Part shown: positions 55,501-62,945 of the stretch, piece after piece
Layout of the letters: each line of letters begins with the position of its first letter
Position numbering within the stretch: position 1 is the first letter of the stretch
Source of the DNA: Turritopsis dohrnii
Taxonomy: Eukaryota > Cnidaria > Hydrozoa > Anthoathecata > Oceaniidae
DNA: 64,000 nt
Direction of reading: 5' to 3'
NCBI GenBank assembly: GCA_027922465.2
Contig: BQMF02000102.1
Location: 744,001 to 808,000, forward strand
Notes under the pieces: generated by a model
The model's input: the letters and a program-made list of their open reading frames with translations, nothing else
Database searches by the model: none
What the model was told of the DNA's origin: nothing
Program-made: the position numbers and the translations under genes

Positions 55501-57092
55501 TGATGGACAGTTGGAAAACCTGTGGCAAGGTTCCAAATGTTAGTTCCTCTGTCCATTCGATTTATTTATTTAAACGCATTAAATAAGCGACTGGTCCCTT
55601 TTCCCTCAACCAGTCACATATTACAATAAAAACTAAGGTTAAAAAATTAGTCAAGCTAAATATTGAAAGCAGAAACAAGTGGTCAAAAGTCATTAAATAG
55701 TATGTAAGAAGCCACAATAGAATGACACAAATCGAAATAAAATTGCCTTGATGAATGATTTAAAAAAAAATGACTAGAAAAAACAAACAGAACAACAAGT
55801 ATAGAGAAAACCCATTCCACAGTTCCGCTTCCCAATCAATCACCAAAACCTTCTTCAACAGAAAAATAATGATAACATTATTTTTCAATACTGTTTGATA
55901 AAACGAACAAAAATAACTCTTTTTTAAAAACATCAAAATCATCAATCTTTCTTAATTTTACTGGTAATGAGTTATATAACAATGCGCCCATATAGTAGAA
56001 GGATCCACACGAATGTTCCAGTTTGATCTTTGGTAGTACAAGGAGACAGCCATTGTTTCTGGTATTCTTTCCATGAATTCTCTTTTCAAAATAACTTAAA
56101 AAGTTCGAACAAACATTTCCATCCAAACTAACTCGCATACTTTGATAAACGAAGTATTCAATGGCGATAACATCTCTGATTGGGCATCTTTCACGACTTT
56201 AAGACAGTGGTTATGGAATGATGTCAGCCTTTTTTGTTGGGTCATTGTTTTATTGAGATGTAATAGACTGCCATACAATATAACAGGCAGTATCATCGAT
56301 TGATACACAGTTTTTGCTGCTTTGCAACTCAGGAGAGGTGCTATTGTTGATAAACTTGCAAGTAAACTTGACACACTCTCCCATCGCAGATCTGTGGTGT
56401 CTCTTTGCCTCTTTTATAAATACTTTCATGGAAAATGTTCAACTGAGCTCTCTTCTCTCATCCCTGCATTAAAAACTTTCAAGCGAAACACAAGATATTC
56501 ATCTAATTGCCATGATCACACTGTCAACATCCCAAAATCATCTAAAACATTTTACCAACAAAGTTTCATTCCTCGCTCCTCCACTCTCTGGAATTCTTTA
56601 TCCCAGTCTGTTTTTCCTTCTCATTATAATCTTCAACACTTTAAATGTAATATTCATTGTCACCTTTCTTCCTTGTACCTCAATACACATTAGTGGTTTT
56701 AAACCTTGTATTAAGCGACTAATTAAATGTTTTCAAAAACTTTGTTTTCTTCTAGCTCACCTCAATTCTGTAGTTTATGTGTACGTGTATTCGACCGAAA
56801 TAATGTTCGTACCATGAAATTTGATGACTTCATACAATGCTGTGTCATGCTGAAAACACTAACAGATGCATTTCGAAAATACGATGTTCAACAACGTGGT
56901 GTGATCAATATAAACTATGAACAGGTTAGAACCATTTTGTAACATGACAAGGCTATTTCTAAGATTTCTTAGAGTTTGATTGGTCTAAAATAATGTTTTA
57001 GTTGCTTTGTTAATCTCATTCATTGATTTTAGATTTTGCTTTTTATTTAGTTCTTAGAGATGGTTCTAGATAACACCCTAAGTGGAATTTGA
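34069..57092 (+). CDS. PEF1: Peflin (penta-EF-hand protein), six exons seen
   Basis: Exons 34069-34509, 35584-35711, 51189-51263, 51432-51506, 56756-56924 and 57051-57092 join in phase with AG/GT borders. They encode about 310 residues: a Gly/Tyr/Gln/Pro-rich region of repeated PGGYQQP units (147 codons), then five EF-hands. EF1 ([12 protein letters not shown]), EF2 ([12 protein letters not shown], across an intron) and EF3 ([12 protein letters not shown]) keep the Ca-binding positions. EF4 ([12 protein letters not shown]) and EF5 ([14 protein letters not shown]) are degenerate, as in peflin. Peflin pairs with ALG-2 through EF5 and acts at ER exit sites as a Ca-dependent adaptor (family knowledge). 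The short first coding exon with the start codon is not identified. One intron is 15.5 kb and another 5.2 kb, both full of transposons. Confidence 0.9.
34510..35583 (+). other. Peflin intron with a foldback MITE
   Basis: 1.07 kb. It contains the palindromic repeat at 35113-35222; otherwise AT-rich. Confidence 0.8.
35113..35222. mobile_element. Foldback MITE (110 bp)
   Basis: The arms of about 47 bp are inverted with one mismatch and one indel: the left has GATTTGGCAGTTCGAACATT and the right has its complement. The loop is about 14 bp. It lies within a peflin intron. Confidence 0.8.
35584..35711 (+). CDS. PEF1: Peflin exon: EF1 and start of EF2
   Basis: Encodes [16 protein letters not shown]...[22 protein letters not shown]. 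The Ca-binding loop [12 protein letters not shown] is canonical. The exon ends in phase 2 within the EF2 loop. Confidence 0.93.
36165..36720 (-). pseudogene. Tigger/pogo-like transposase C-terminal remnant
   Basis: The minus-strand ORF 36710-36462 ([33 protein letters not shown]) matches the same DDE-transposase C-terminal region seen at 22696-23050. The sequence GGGGGGCGCTTAATAAATGC near 36182 resembles that element's TIR. So this is a second, more degraded copy of the same family. Confidence 0.6.
36721..37908. other. Intronic, nothing recognised
   Basis: AT-rich, without supported features. Confidence 0.35.
37909..38180 (+). mobile_element. tRNA-derived SINE
   Basis: The head has an A-box-like TGGTGCAGTGGTCAG (37919) and a B-box-like GTTTGAGTTCAGTC (37963), the spacing of a tRNA promoter. 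The body follows with AAGTCGGCGGGCTGAAGAAG. It is not a functional tRNA, because the acceptor and anticodon stems do not pair. Confidence 0.65.
38181..39229. other. Intronic, nothing recognised
   Basis: AT-rich. The 93-codon plus ORF at 38316-38597 shows no domain. Confidence 0.35.
39230..39605. repeat. About three tandem copies of a ~130-bp unit
   Basis: Each copy contains TTGGTCCAAATTTGGCC, GTCAAATCTGACnAAATGAC and GAAATCAGCACCTTTCA or close variants. Copies start near 39235, 39365 and 39490. Diverged tandem duplication. Confidence 0.7.
39950..40690 (-). repeat. Dispersed repeat family B, inverted copy
   Basis: Inverted relative to 32440-33200. Shared landmarks: TCTCTCTTCTGTATAATCCC, CACTCAAGTTAATTATGCTT, ACAATTGTCTTCAACCTTAT and TCTCTCTCCCTGCATTCATC. 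Confidence 0.7.
40691..41365. other. Intronic, nothing recognised
   Basis: AT-rich with no supported feature. Confidence 0.35.
41366..42066 (-). pseudogene. hAT transposase C-terminal part (dimerisation region)
   Basis: The minus-strand reading includes [17 protein letters not shown], then in another frame [19 protein letters not shown] and [20 protein letters not shown]. The latter is the hAT dimerisation motif (family usually has VSNAxxERxFSxMxxI). After a stop at 41617 the tail [14 protein letters not shown] continues with a further in-frame TGA. Several frameshifts and stops mark it as dead. The ZNF862/KIAA1586-like hAT subgroup is the best fit. Its probable N-terminus is at 43190-43490. 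Confidence 0.75.
42067..42332. mobile_element. hAT-type MITE built of GTCAGGGAAA repeats
   Basis: TIRs CAGGGTGGCCA at 42067-42077 and the complement at 42322-42332 (266 bp). The interior holds about eight AAGTCAGGGAAAA repeats. The flanks ATAAAT and ATGAAT could be an imperfect, decayed TSD. It sits within the hAT pseudogene. Confidence 0.75.
43023..43165 (+). mobile_element. Possible tRNA-derived SINE
   Basis: A-box-like TAGTTCAGTGGTGAAGAG and B-box-like GGGGTTCACTGAT at tRNA-like spacing, followed by a GGGACGCCAAGTTGCTAGAA body. There is only one copy in the window, so it is tentative. Confidence 0.45.
43190..43490 (-). pseudogene. hAT transposase N-terminal zinc-finger part
   Basis: From [20 protein letters not shown] the reading gives [19 protein letters not shown], then after a frameshift and a [19 protein letters not shown]. 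The C-x2-C ... H-x4-H arrangement (CVVC ... KHIKGDPH) is the modified zinc finger at the start of ZNF862-like hAT transposases. The central catalytic part between here and 42066 is missing. Both parts on the minus strand form one internally deleted hAT copy. Confidence 0.65.
43491..43981. other. Intronic, nothing recognised
   Basis: AT-rich spacer between the hAT copy and the Tigger element. Confidence 0.35.
44287..44721 (-). CDS. HIRAN-like domain protein carried by the Tigger element
   Basis: 144 codons, intact, from ATG at 44721. The core [20 protein letters not shown], then [20 protein letters not shown], then [19 protein letters not shown] fits the HIRAN-like fold (E-P-x-N-x-x-D-x-x-A-V-A-V, then V-G-H-L-P). 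It is followed by [20 protein letters not shown] and a Lys-rich end. HIRAN domains in HLTF/RAD5 bind DNA 3' ends; stand-alone versions are common in cnidarian genomes with unknown role. It lies wholly inside the Tigger TIRs and is transcribed away from the transposase, so it is probably an element gene. A captured host gene is the alternative. Confidence 0.7.
   Translation of the reverse strand: MKITMDLVSMIINETQPIEIILIKYYESNSTVMGYHEYQKKWNAVIGEVLEAKMEPTNDIDKYAVAVCKKGDIVGHLPKGKTGKFAKTIFYFLKSEMLCTCKVKVTGKRTNFGDDKGLRIPCLLQFSGPKENIELLKKLLEECK
44722..44937. promoter_or_regulatory. Shared divergent promoter with four TTCGAACGTTT motifs
   Basis: The 216-bp gap between the two start codons contains TTCGAACGTTT four times, near 44785, 44814, 44835 and 44855, spaced about 20-30 bp. 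The same TTCGAA core occurs in the element's TIRs (GGTTATTCGAA). This suggests a binding site used both for transposition and for control of both genes; that is inference. Confidence 0.6.
44938..46491 (+). CDS. Tigger/pogo transposase, probably catalytically dead
   Basis: 517 codons, open throughout. Residues 10-57 form a Psq/CENP-B-type HTH ([17 protein letters not shown] ... LSYWVK). Residues 80-140 form the second CENP-B HTH ([14 protein letters not shown]). The DDE core has D177 ([10 protein letters not shown]) and D305 ([14 protein letters not shown]). Between them, relatives carry an aliphatic strand and a D-N-x-x-A-H-P motif. Here residues 274-280 read RNCPAHP, so about six to eight residues including the second catalytic Asp are missing in frame (at about 45759). 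The rest is near full length for the family, with an acidic C-terminal region. In-frame loss with an otherwise intact ORF suggests a recent deletion or a retained DNA-binding role. Confidence 0.88.
   Translation: MATAQTTSRKKAVLTIKEKYLALKELEKEGTTKESIAKKYGVPPNTLSYWVKNKSDIFIKYESGQYGAKRQKLSSGKYDNIDKAVYKWFVNIRERTVPISGQIIREKALDFAKQFNEPDFKASEGWLDRWKHRQNIIYRIISGEEKSCTPEMTASWKETHLPTILSRYDLQDIFNADEFGLFYQMLPTNTYHAKGERCAGGKFSKVRLTGLAAGNALGEKLPMFVIGKSVTPRCFKGVKSLPWQYKAQKKAWMDSEIFTDYVKKLDAKFETAGRNCPAHPEVTGLKAVELVFLPPNTTSKTQPMDQGVIRALKAYYRSNLVNCQIKFIDGGKEVPKINILEGMQILVKSWDAVSKDTVKNCFKKAGISKEAQITSLNDADDPFKSLSDSISELTKREVDGDILNADDFVDIDFEVCTSKSIELTDEEIVEIVLNEDKDQNEPNLEDDDDDEIEAHDIPPKKPKQSELEEDLELLERWSLFDENGLEIRKQLNIITRTCQKHYIDSKKQCSIKDFFKS
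46771..48143. other. Intronic, repeat-rich, no gene
   Basis: 46850-46897 is an inverted copy of a segment at 32378-32420. A small foldback is listed separately at 47551. No coding evidence. Confidence 0.45.
47551..47642. mobile_element. Small foldback MITE
   Basis: AAGTCTGGTTCCGACCTG at the left is matched by the complement of CAGGTCTGAACCAGGCTT at the right; the central arms also pair imperfectly. Confidence 0.55.
48330..48630 (+). pseudogene. THAP-domain remnant of the transposase
   Basis: The plus-strand reading has [18 protein letters not shown], then after a [16 protein letters not shown], then [15 protein letters not shown]. This matches the conserved second half of a THAP finger (FP, W, C-S-x-HF, AVPTIF). 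The in-frame TGA near 48470 and the missing downstream catalytic region mark it as dead. Confidence 0.72.
49162..49389 (-). CDS. Small acidic ORF of the TTAA element (MSGE...)
   Basis: 75 codons from ATG at 49389. It is Ser/Glu/Asp-rich and contains [16 protein letters not shown]. The start region is shared with the solo end at 16214. From memory, similar EPEYNxEEL segments occur in TE-encoded proteins annotated P2X-receptor-7-like. It is probably the N-terminal part of a second element protein that has been truncated. Confidence 0.45.
   Translation of the reverse strand: MSGEMFSADTDTISPISSQDNSSERSNESCDGGLTCGYTGEPEYNDEELMFMKFSDVCESNKNESDESKNKPICA
49591..51188. other. Intronic, nothing recognised
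   Basis: AT-rich. A short inverted pair around AGTGTCCGCTTTAAG/CTCTAAAGCGGACA occurs at about 50940-50980. No coding evidence. Confidence 0.35.
51189..51263 (+). CDS. PEF1: Peflin exon: end of EF2 and following helix
   Basis: Encodes (R)[24 protein letters not shown], the EF2 loop end and the ALWKYIQ helix typical of penta-EF-hand proteins. Acceptor ATCCTCAG, donor GTATGA. Confidence 0.93.
51432..51506 (+). CDS. PEF1: Peflin exon: EF3
   Basis: Encodes [20 protein letters not shown] with a canonical loop, then FGYRL. Acceptor CCCTTTAG, donor GTAAGT. 75 nt, in phase with its neighbours. Confidence 0.93.
52202..53087. mobile_element. 886-bp MITE with 5-bp TSD TATCC
   Basis: TIRs CAGGCCTGGTCGTAAGA at 52202 and the complement TCTTACGACCAGGCCTG ending at 53087. 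TATCC at 52197-52201 and 53088-53092. Subterminal inverted GCGTGCGATCGCACG-like palindromes lie near both ends. The LINE reading frame continues exactly across when one TATCC is discounted, so the boundaries are certain. No transposase is seen. A 5-bp TSD with these ends does not match a superfamily I can name. Confidence 0.9.
53746..53870 (-). repeat. Interspersed repeat tail with (TTTA)n
   Basis: TTTATTTATTTATT followed by AGAATATTTATACAGGATAA and GCTTCAGTG, resembling 12984-13060. It interrupts the LINE. Confidence 0.5.
54089..55081. mobile_element. 993-bp TIR element with TTAA target site
   Basis: Perfect 18-bp TIRs GGATAGTCCATACCCTCC, with TTAA at 54085-54088 and 55082-55085 (piggyBac- or Kolobok-type target). 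The interior is AT-rich with no recognisable ORF, so the element is non-autonomous. Confidence 0.85.
55375..55543 (+). other. Unassigned open stretch
   Basis: After an AG at 55374 the frame is open for about 56 codons ([35 protein letters not shown]) to a TAG. It reads like real protein but I do not recognise it. It may be part of an unknown element. Confidence 0.3.
55878..56334 (-). pseudogene. LINE C-terminal fragment (minus strand)
   Basis: The readings [20 protein letters not shown] and [20 protein letters not shown], then in another frame [20 protein letters not shown] and [15 protein letters not shown], match the region after the RT domain of CR1/Jockey-like LINEs. A frameshift lies near 56110. 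It is inserted in, and opposite to, the plus-strand LINE. Confidence 0.75.
56756..56924 (+). CDS. PEF1: Peflin exon: EF4 and EF5
   Basis: Encodes [40 protein letters not shown] and [15 protein letters not shown]. Both loops lack key Ca ligands. [15 protein letters not shown] is the long helix linking EF4 and EF5 in the family. Phase 2 in, phase 0 out. Confidence 0.93.
57051..57092 (+). CDS. PEF1: Peflin terminal exon
   Basis: After acceptor TTTTATTTAG the exon reads [13 protein letters not shown] and stop TGA. This matches the FxxM helix that ends penta-EF-hand proteins. An AATAAA at about 57475 could serve polyadenylation. Confidence 0.85.
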   Translation, partial: FLEMVLDNTLSGI

Positions 57093-57861
57093 AGCAACCA
57101 CACATAAAGTATTAATTCAATATAGGAGCATCAAAGATTCAAAAGTCTTGCTACGACCAAGCACACGCACAATAACTTTTCAATCTGCAATCTAGAATGT
57201 ATTATTGCTCATTCATCAGAACAGTGTATTTTCTATTCAAGTATTTCTTATTCAGTTTAAAATAAGCTGATGATCCATGGCTAAAGTAGCCCCTCCGGAA
57301 ACTGACTGCTTATGCTTTTTGTCAAGCCAGAAATAATCACCGAAATGTTCGTTTGTCATTCTAACCCTTCCACGATAATGCATCTGTGTTTGACAGTTAT
57401 TTTATGAAAAGACAGGGACATATCTGATTATTTATCTGGGAATTTGGTAAACTTTTTGTTTGTTTTCTAATGAAATAAATGTAGTGCATCATTTAATTTA
57501 GTGCCAATCACCAGTGTTTATTTTTATCTATGATGCCTATTTTTTTAATTATATTTCTTTTGATTACACTTAACTTTTAAATGCTGATACATTTTGTCAC
57601 TCATTCTTATCTTCTTCTTGCTCTAAAATGTTTTGGTACTACTAGTTTTAAAGCAAACACCCCAATGCTTCTATAGCTCACTTCTATAGCTCTGGAACTA
57701 TCTAAATGCAATTGTTACTAATGATTGTGTACTCATTGGAAAACATTCATGAATTCGTTATATCCTCAGCTTTTCATTATTTTGTGGAACTGTAGCATTT
57801 AGAATTATAACATTTTGTGTGTTTCTTTTTATTTTATTATTAAAATCTATATTTGTTTTAG
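57093..57861. other. Peflin 3' UTR and gap to the kinase gene
   Basis: AT-rich. The AATAAA near 57475 is the likely peflin poly(A) signal. No other feature seen. The next exon begins at 57862. Confidence 0.4.
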
Positions 57862-58210
57862 AGCATAGTATAAGTCAAATTACCAAAACTTTGATAATGA
57901 TGTGCACTCCTCAAAACATTTCAGTCCAAAGTGATGGGGATGTATTACAAGAAAAGAAGATGATAGGGTATGTTCTGCTATCATTGTATTGTTTTATGCT
58001 ACACATAAGTAAATCATATTACTGTTACCTTCATGCAAATGTATATAGCACAGATAATCTAGGGTGGTTGTCTAGTTGAGCGGTTCCTGTCATTACAGCT
58101 TCCGTAGCCCAAATGGGGGCTTTAAATGCTCTAGGACCTCCTTCGCAGGACCCTCACTGATAACAGTACCTTACGGAACTGAAGAGGCTATCCTGGGTAA
58201 ACATTCGTAA

Positions 58211-58247
<37 letters not shown>

Positions 58248-61200
58248 GATGGTAATGTCGAAAAGCTATTGCTAAAAGTTTTTATTTTAACTTGCTTGAA
58301 ACTATATTAATGAAATGGCAATAACATTTTTAACATAATGTAACATAAGTATTTTGTTTTTTCTGCTGCCAATATACAAACTAGACTTACTAAAGATATT
58401 TTTGTTTTCTTAGCGCAAAGGAGGGCGTATCTGTTTTGTCATATCAGAATGATCTTCTTGGTGTTCCTGACGGAAATGTCCATAAAAACTCCTCTGAAGG
58501 TAATGTTTTTGTGTATTTCCTTTTTATCAGAATTTTTGTTTAACTTCTTCATCACTGTAAACTTAAGCTTGTGAACAATATTTTGAATTCAGTTTCATCA
58601 ACTGTTATGTTTTCCTCTTTTATTCTTCAGTCCTTCTAAGCTCAATTGCTGTTGACTCTAATGATCTGAATGGGAACCGATATGCATTTTGCCAAAGACC
58701 CATAAATGATCCAAAAGAGGTAATGCCACATTTGTACTTCTCATTTGGGTCTGAATGTTTTGAAAAAAGCTTTTTCTTTGTTGTTGATAATAATTTTCAA
58801 AATCATTTCTGAGGAATTGTTGCTACCAGTACATTACTAAAATTACTCATTAATAAAAGAGGTCTGGTCATTTCTATTGGCTTGAAAGATGTTTAGGAAT
58901 ATATTTTGAATGGAATTTTGCTGGGAAAAAGATTTTTCAATGATATGATTATTTTCATTGGGATATCACACAAAAACAACTCTAAACAGTTTTTGTTAAA
59001 AATTAAACTGTTAGCAGCAAAAAAAATTTTACAATGATATACTATGTATTACTTTTTAAAATGTCACATGCCTTTATATTTGTCTTTAGGATGAAGTGGC
59101 TGACATAGAAAATGAATCTGCAGAAGTGCCTGTAATTATCATATTCAATAATAATTTAAGAGTGTTTTCCGGCTAAATCTGTTTTGACTTAACAGTACTT
59201 AAAGGAGAATTAATTTATAATGTATATATAGTGAAATGGCATGCAATGTGCCTTCTGCCAAAGGTAAAAAGGTAAAGTCATATTTATACAGCAAGAGCTT
59301 CCTATTTGGGTATTCCTTGAATGTTTTGAAAAAAGCTTTTTCTTTGTTGTTGATAATAATTTTATTTCAAAATCCTTTCTCAGGAATTGTTGCTACCAGT
59401 ACATTACTAAAATTACTAATTGATAAAAGAGGTCCACTTATTTCTATTGGCTTGAAAGATGTTTAGGAATATACATTGATATTGACTATGAAGAACTTTG
59501 CTGGAAAGACATGTTTATCAGGAAGGTTTTTCACTGATAGCATTACTTCATTTGGGATATCAAATGAAAGTAACTCTTTTTGATAAAATTAAACTATTAG
59601 CAGCAAAGAAAGTTATACTACGATATACAATGTATTACTTTTTAAAATAACACATCCCTTTATATTTGTCTTTAGGATGAAACGTCTGACATGAAGGTTG
59701 AACCTACAGAATTGCCTGTAATTATCCTATTCTTTAATATTTTGTTCATCAAAAGTGATTTCTAGAATTTTTGTTTCTAAAAATCATGGAATGGTGAACA
59801 GAAAATGTATTTTGGGTCTCAAAAAAACTGATAAAAAGTCTACAAGCAGTTGGCTTCTCAGTCCAAAAGGTTTTTGAACCCAAATTTTTTCATCACCCCA
59901 TCATCAATTATGGTGTACCTCCAAAACCATCAGTTGACAATTTTTGGTAACCTCATCATCAAGATAATCTTGAATGAAAACGTGAAGAGAAAAAAAGAAA
60001 ACAATGAAATTGTAAGAAAATGTTGAAGGTTAAAAATCCTTAATACACCACCAGGAAAATATCTTTGATTATAAATGAAGGCAAAGAAAGAATTTTGTAA
60101 CGATTTGTTAATAGTTCGCACGTAGGAAAGTCAAATCAAGCTATGTATTTTGTTTTGCTAAAATTAAACTATTAGCAGCAAAGAAAGTTATACTACGATA
60201 TACAGTGTATTACTTTTTAAAATAACACATGCCTTTATATTTGTCTTTAGGATGAAACATCTGACATGAATGTTGAACCTACAAAAGTGCCTGTAATTAT
60301 CCTATTCTTTAATATTTTGTTCATCAAAAGTGATTTCTAGAACTTTTTTTCTAAAAATCATGGAATGGTGAACAGAAAATGTATTTTGGGTCTCAAAAAA
60401 ACTGATAAAAAGTCTACAAGCAGTTGGCTTCTCAGTCCAAAAGGTTCTTGAACCCAAATTTTTTCATCACCCCATCGTCAATTATGGTGTACCACCAAAA
60501 CCATCAGTTGACAATTTTTGGTAACCTCATCATCAAGATATCTTGAATGAAAATGTAAAGAGAAAAAAAGAAAATGAAATTGTAAGAAAAAGTCGGATGT
60601 TAAAAATCCTTAATACACCACCAGGAAAATACCTTTAATTATAAATGAAGCAAAGAAAGAATTTTGTAGTGATTTGTTAATAGTTCACACTATGGAAAGT
60701 CAAATCAAGCTATATATTTTCTTTTATGCTTTGCTTTCTCAAGCAGCACTTGTCATTTTCCACCATTACTTTTTTTTGATAACATTTTCATTATTTGCAA
60801 TTCAATGCCAAATTTTATCAGCTAAATCTGTATTAAAAGATCTTGAAAAGGTACTGTCCACATTTGCAGAGCAAGAGCTTCTCATTTGGGTCTACTTTGA
60901 ATGTTTACAAATAGACTTTTTCTTTGCTGTTGATAATAATTTTATTTCAAAATCCTTTCTCAGGAATTGTTGCTACCAGTACATTACTAAAATTACTAAT
61001 TGATAAAAGTGGTTCGCTTATTTCTATTGGCTTGAAAGATGTTTAGGAATGTACATTGATATTGACTATGAAGAATTTTGCTGGAAAGACATGTTTATCA
61101 GGAAGAGTTTTCAATAATATGATTAGTTTCATTTGGGATATCGAAGGAAAACAACTTTTTTTGATAAAATTAACCTATTAGCAGGAAAGAAAGTTACACT

Positions 61201-62945
61201 ATGATATAGTATGTATTACTTTTTAAAATAACACATGCCTTTATATTTGTCTTTAGGATGACAAAGTAAATAAATCTGCAGAGGTGACTGTAATTATCAT
61301 ATTCTTTAATAGTTTTTGTTTTTGGCTAAATCTGTTTTGACTTAACAGTACTTAAAGGAGAATTAATGCATAATGTATATATAAGTGGAATGGCATGCCA
61401 AAGCCACATAAGAGATCTAAAAGATTGTAGCATCCACATCTGTATAACAGAGAGCTTCCTATTTGTGACTGCCTTGAATATTTTCTAAAAGATAATAATT
61501 TTCTTTCAAGAGAGAAGAGTGGCTGCAACGTTATGCTGAAATTTTATATTGCTTGAAAGATAAAAGAAGAAAGGGAACTCGTGGTTCAGTAAGTTTCTAC
61601 CAATTGGCAAATGCTGACTTGCTAACTTCTATTGGCTTGAAAGATGTTTAGTATATATTGATATTAACTAAAATGGGAATTTTGCTGGAAAGACTGATTT
61701 TTCTAGAAAATTTTTCCTTGATATGATATTATTTGCAAACAAGAACAACTTTAAAAACAGTTTTCATTAAAAATTGAATTCTTCGAAGCTCCAAATATGG
61801 AATGTAAGTTGTAGTTGTTGAATATGCTTTTATAATAACATGTCCCTCAATCCCAAAATCAATTGTTTTTAGGTAGGAAAATTGTTCGATTCTATGGATG
61901 TCTTTGACATAGACCTGCCTTGCAAAGCAACAAGTTATGAGAGATTCTGTAATTCTTTTAAACATATTTCCCTTTTTGAAGATAAAAGTGATATGAAAAG
62001 ATTAATGTATGTATTATAATGTTTAATTTTTCAGGAAACGTTATGTTCTCTGGCTTTGCATTTGTATTTTATTGCTTGTTTTTAGGAGGAGGATCAATGG
62101 TAATTTTGCTGCAATGCAAGAAGAAAGATCTAATCTTCAAACATTTTTCTCAAACCCTGCAAAAGTTTTGTTTAGTGTAATTATTTTATTCTTTGGTTTC
62201 TTGAAAAGTGGTTCAATGACTTCATTTAGTTGTTCAAATTTGAACTTGTGGATCCACAGAATTAAAATCTCTATTGTGATTGTATTTACATTATTTTTTC
62301 TAGAGATCGAGGCAATTTAAGGAATCACAATTTGTTAGAGAAGGGACCGACTTTCTCTTTTTTGCAGGCAAACACATTGGCAAAGGTAGTTTTGGTGTGG
62401 TCTACAAAACATTTGTTGATATAGGGAAACTACCAAATTCGAAACTTTATCAGAGTGTGGTTAAAAAGGTATAGAGACATCATTTATAGCTTGAATACTA
62501 TTTTCAAGACATAATGTTTTCATAATGAGAAAGTTGTTTCGCCATCACATAGAGAGAATTCTCTTCTGTAAAACTGAACTTTACTTTAATTCCAGAGCCA
62601 CCCAAAAGATCTTGCATTCTTGAAATACTTGCGAGAGCTGGATCATCCATATTTGTCGACACCTTCTTCGGTGATTCACAATGAAGAAACCAAATTGATG
62701 TATCAGTTTATGGAGTCAGGAGGTAGAGAAGCTTTGTATTTTGAGACTTGTGACCACACATAACTCAGATATTCCATTTTTAAAGCCATTTTTGTATTTA
62801 GAAATGTCACTGTGGGATGCAGTCAGGATAAACCCTTTCAACTTGTTTTCTATTGACATGAATTTCGTAAAAAGAAGCTTCTACCAAATTGTTCAAGGCG
62901 TGCTATATTTACACTCCATGGGTCTTCTCCACCAAGACTTGAAAG
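57862..62945 (+). CDS. Protein kinase-like gene, N-terminal 13 exons (3' end beyond window)
   Basis: Exons joined in phase: 57862-57967, 58414-58499, 58631-58719, 59090-59131, 59676-59717, 60251-60292, 61257-61289, 61511-61588, 61873-62006, 62086-62164, 62304-62468, 62596-62722 and 62802-62945. A likely start is MMCTPQNISVQSD in the first. The N-terminal half is unfamiliar, with an acidic segment from four micro-exons. The kinase domain starts with GKHIGKGSFGVVYK (P-loop), then SVVKK (beta-3 Lys), LRELDHPYLSTPSSV, LMYQFMESGGEMSLWDAV, and LYLHSMGLLHQDLK (catalytic loop, HQD for HRD). The usual alphaC Glu position before LxHP is Phe, so it may be atypical. The exons for DFG and the C-lobe are not found before 64000. 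The family is not identified. Confidence 0.72.
58058..58247 (+). mobile_element. 5'-truncated SINE with (AAAT)n tail, in a kinase intron
   Basis: The body from TCTAGGGTGGTTGTCTAGTT to CCTGGGTAAACATTCGTAAT matches the minus-strand SINE at 25685-29223. The tail is an AAAT repeat at 58211-58247. The tRNA-like head is missing. Confidence 0.8.
59090..59131 (+). CDS. Kinase gene micro-exon 1 (42 nt)
   Basis: Encodes DEVADIENESAEVP, phase 0-0, acceptor TGTCTTTAG, donor GTAATT. Confidence 0.65.
59676..59717 (+). CDS. Kinase gene micro-exon 2 (42 nt)
   Basis: Encodes DETSDMKVEPTELP, phase 0-0, with the same acceptor and donor context as the first. Confidence 0.65.
60251..60292 (+). CDS. Kinase gene micro-exon 3 (42 nt)
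   Basis: Encodes DETSDMNVEPTKVP, closest to micro-exon 2, which fits the near-identical flanking introns. Confidence 0.65.
61257..61289 (+). CDS. Kinase gene micro-exon 4 (33 nt)
   Basis: Encodes DDKVNKSAEVT, phase 0-0. It is three codons shorter than the others but keeps the acceptor/donor context. Confidence 0.6.
62304..62945 (+). CDS. Kinase N-lobe and catalytic-loop exons
   Basis: Three exons (62304-62468, 62596-62722, 62802-62945). They show the Gly-rich loop GKGSFGVVYK, VVKK, hinge region LMYQFMESGG and HSMGLLHQDLK. HQD replaces HRD, which still allows catalysis in some kinases. The residue expected to be the alphaC Glu appears to be Phe. The DFG motif is not reached. Confidence 0.75.

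Larger units (their letters stand above)
52072..56693 (+). pseudogene. CR1/Jockey-like LINE, broken into three pieces
   Basis: Pieces: 52072-52201 ([18 protein letters not shown]), 53093-53745 ([60 protein letters not shown]) and 56337-56693 ([34 protein letters not shown]). RT motif A is cut between DIS and KAFD by the MITE at 52202-53087. A one-base frame change lies near 53415, and the segment between YADD and it is shortened. Between 53746 and 56330 sit a SINE tail, a TTAA element and a minus-strand LINE. The whole lies inside a peflin intron. Confidence 0.85.
58720..61640 (+). repeat. Tandem intron/micro-exon duplication array
   Basis: Blocks recur in the same orientation: TTGTTGCTACCAGTACATTA at about 58818, 59388 and 60967; TTCTATTGGCTTGAAAGATG at about 58875, 59444, 61021 and 61628; and the 3' acceptor TATATTTGTCTTTAGGATGA at each micro-exon. 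59745-60130 and 60317-60680 are nearly identical. Units are about 570-590 bp, with one longer (about 1 kb). Each unit carries one in-frame micro-exon. Confidence 0.82.
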
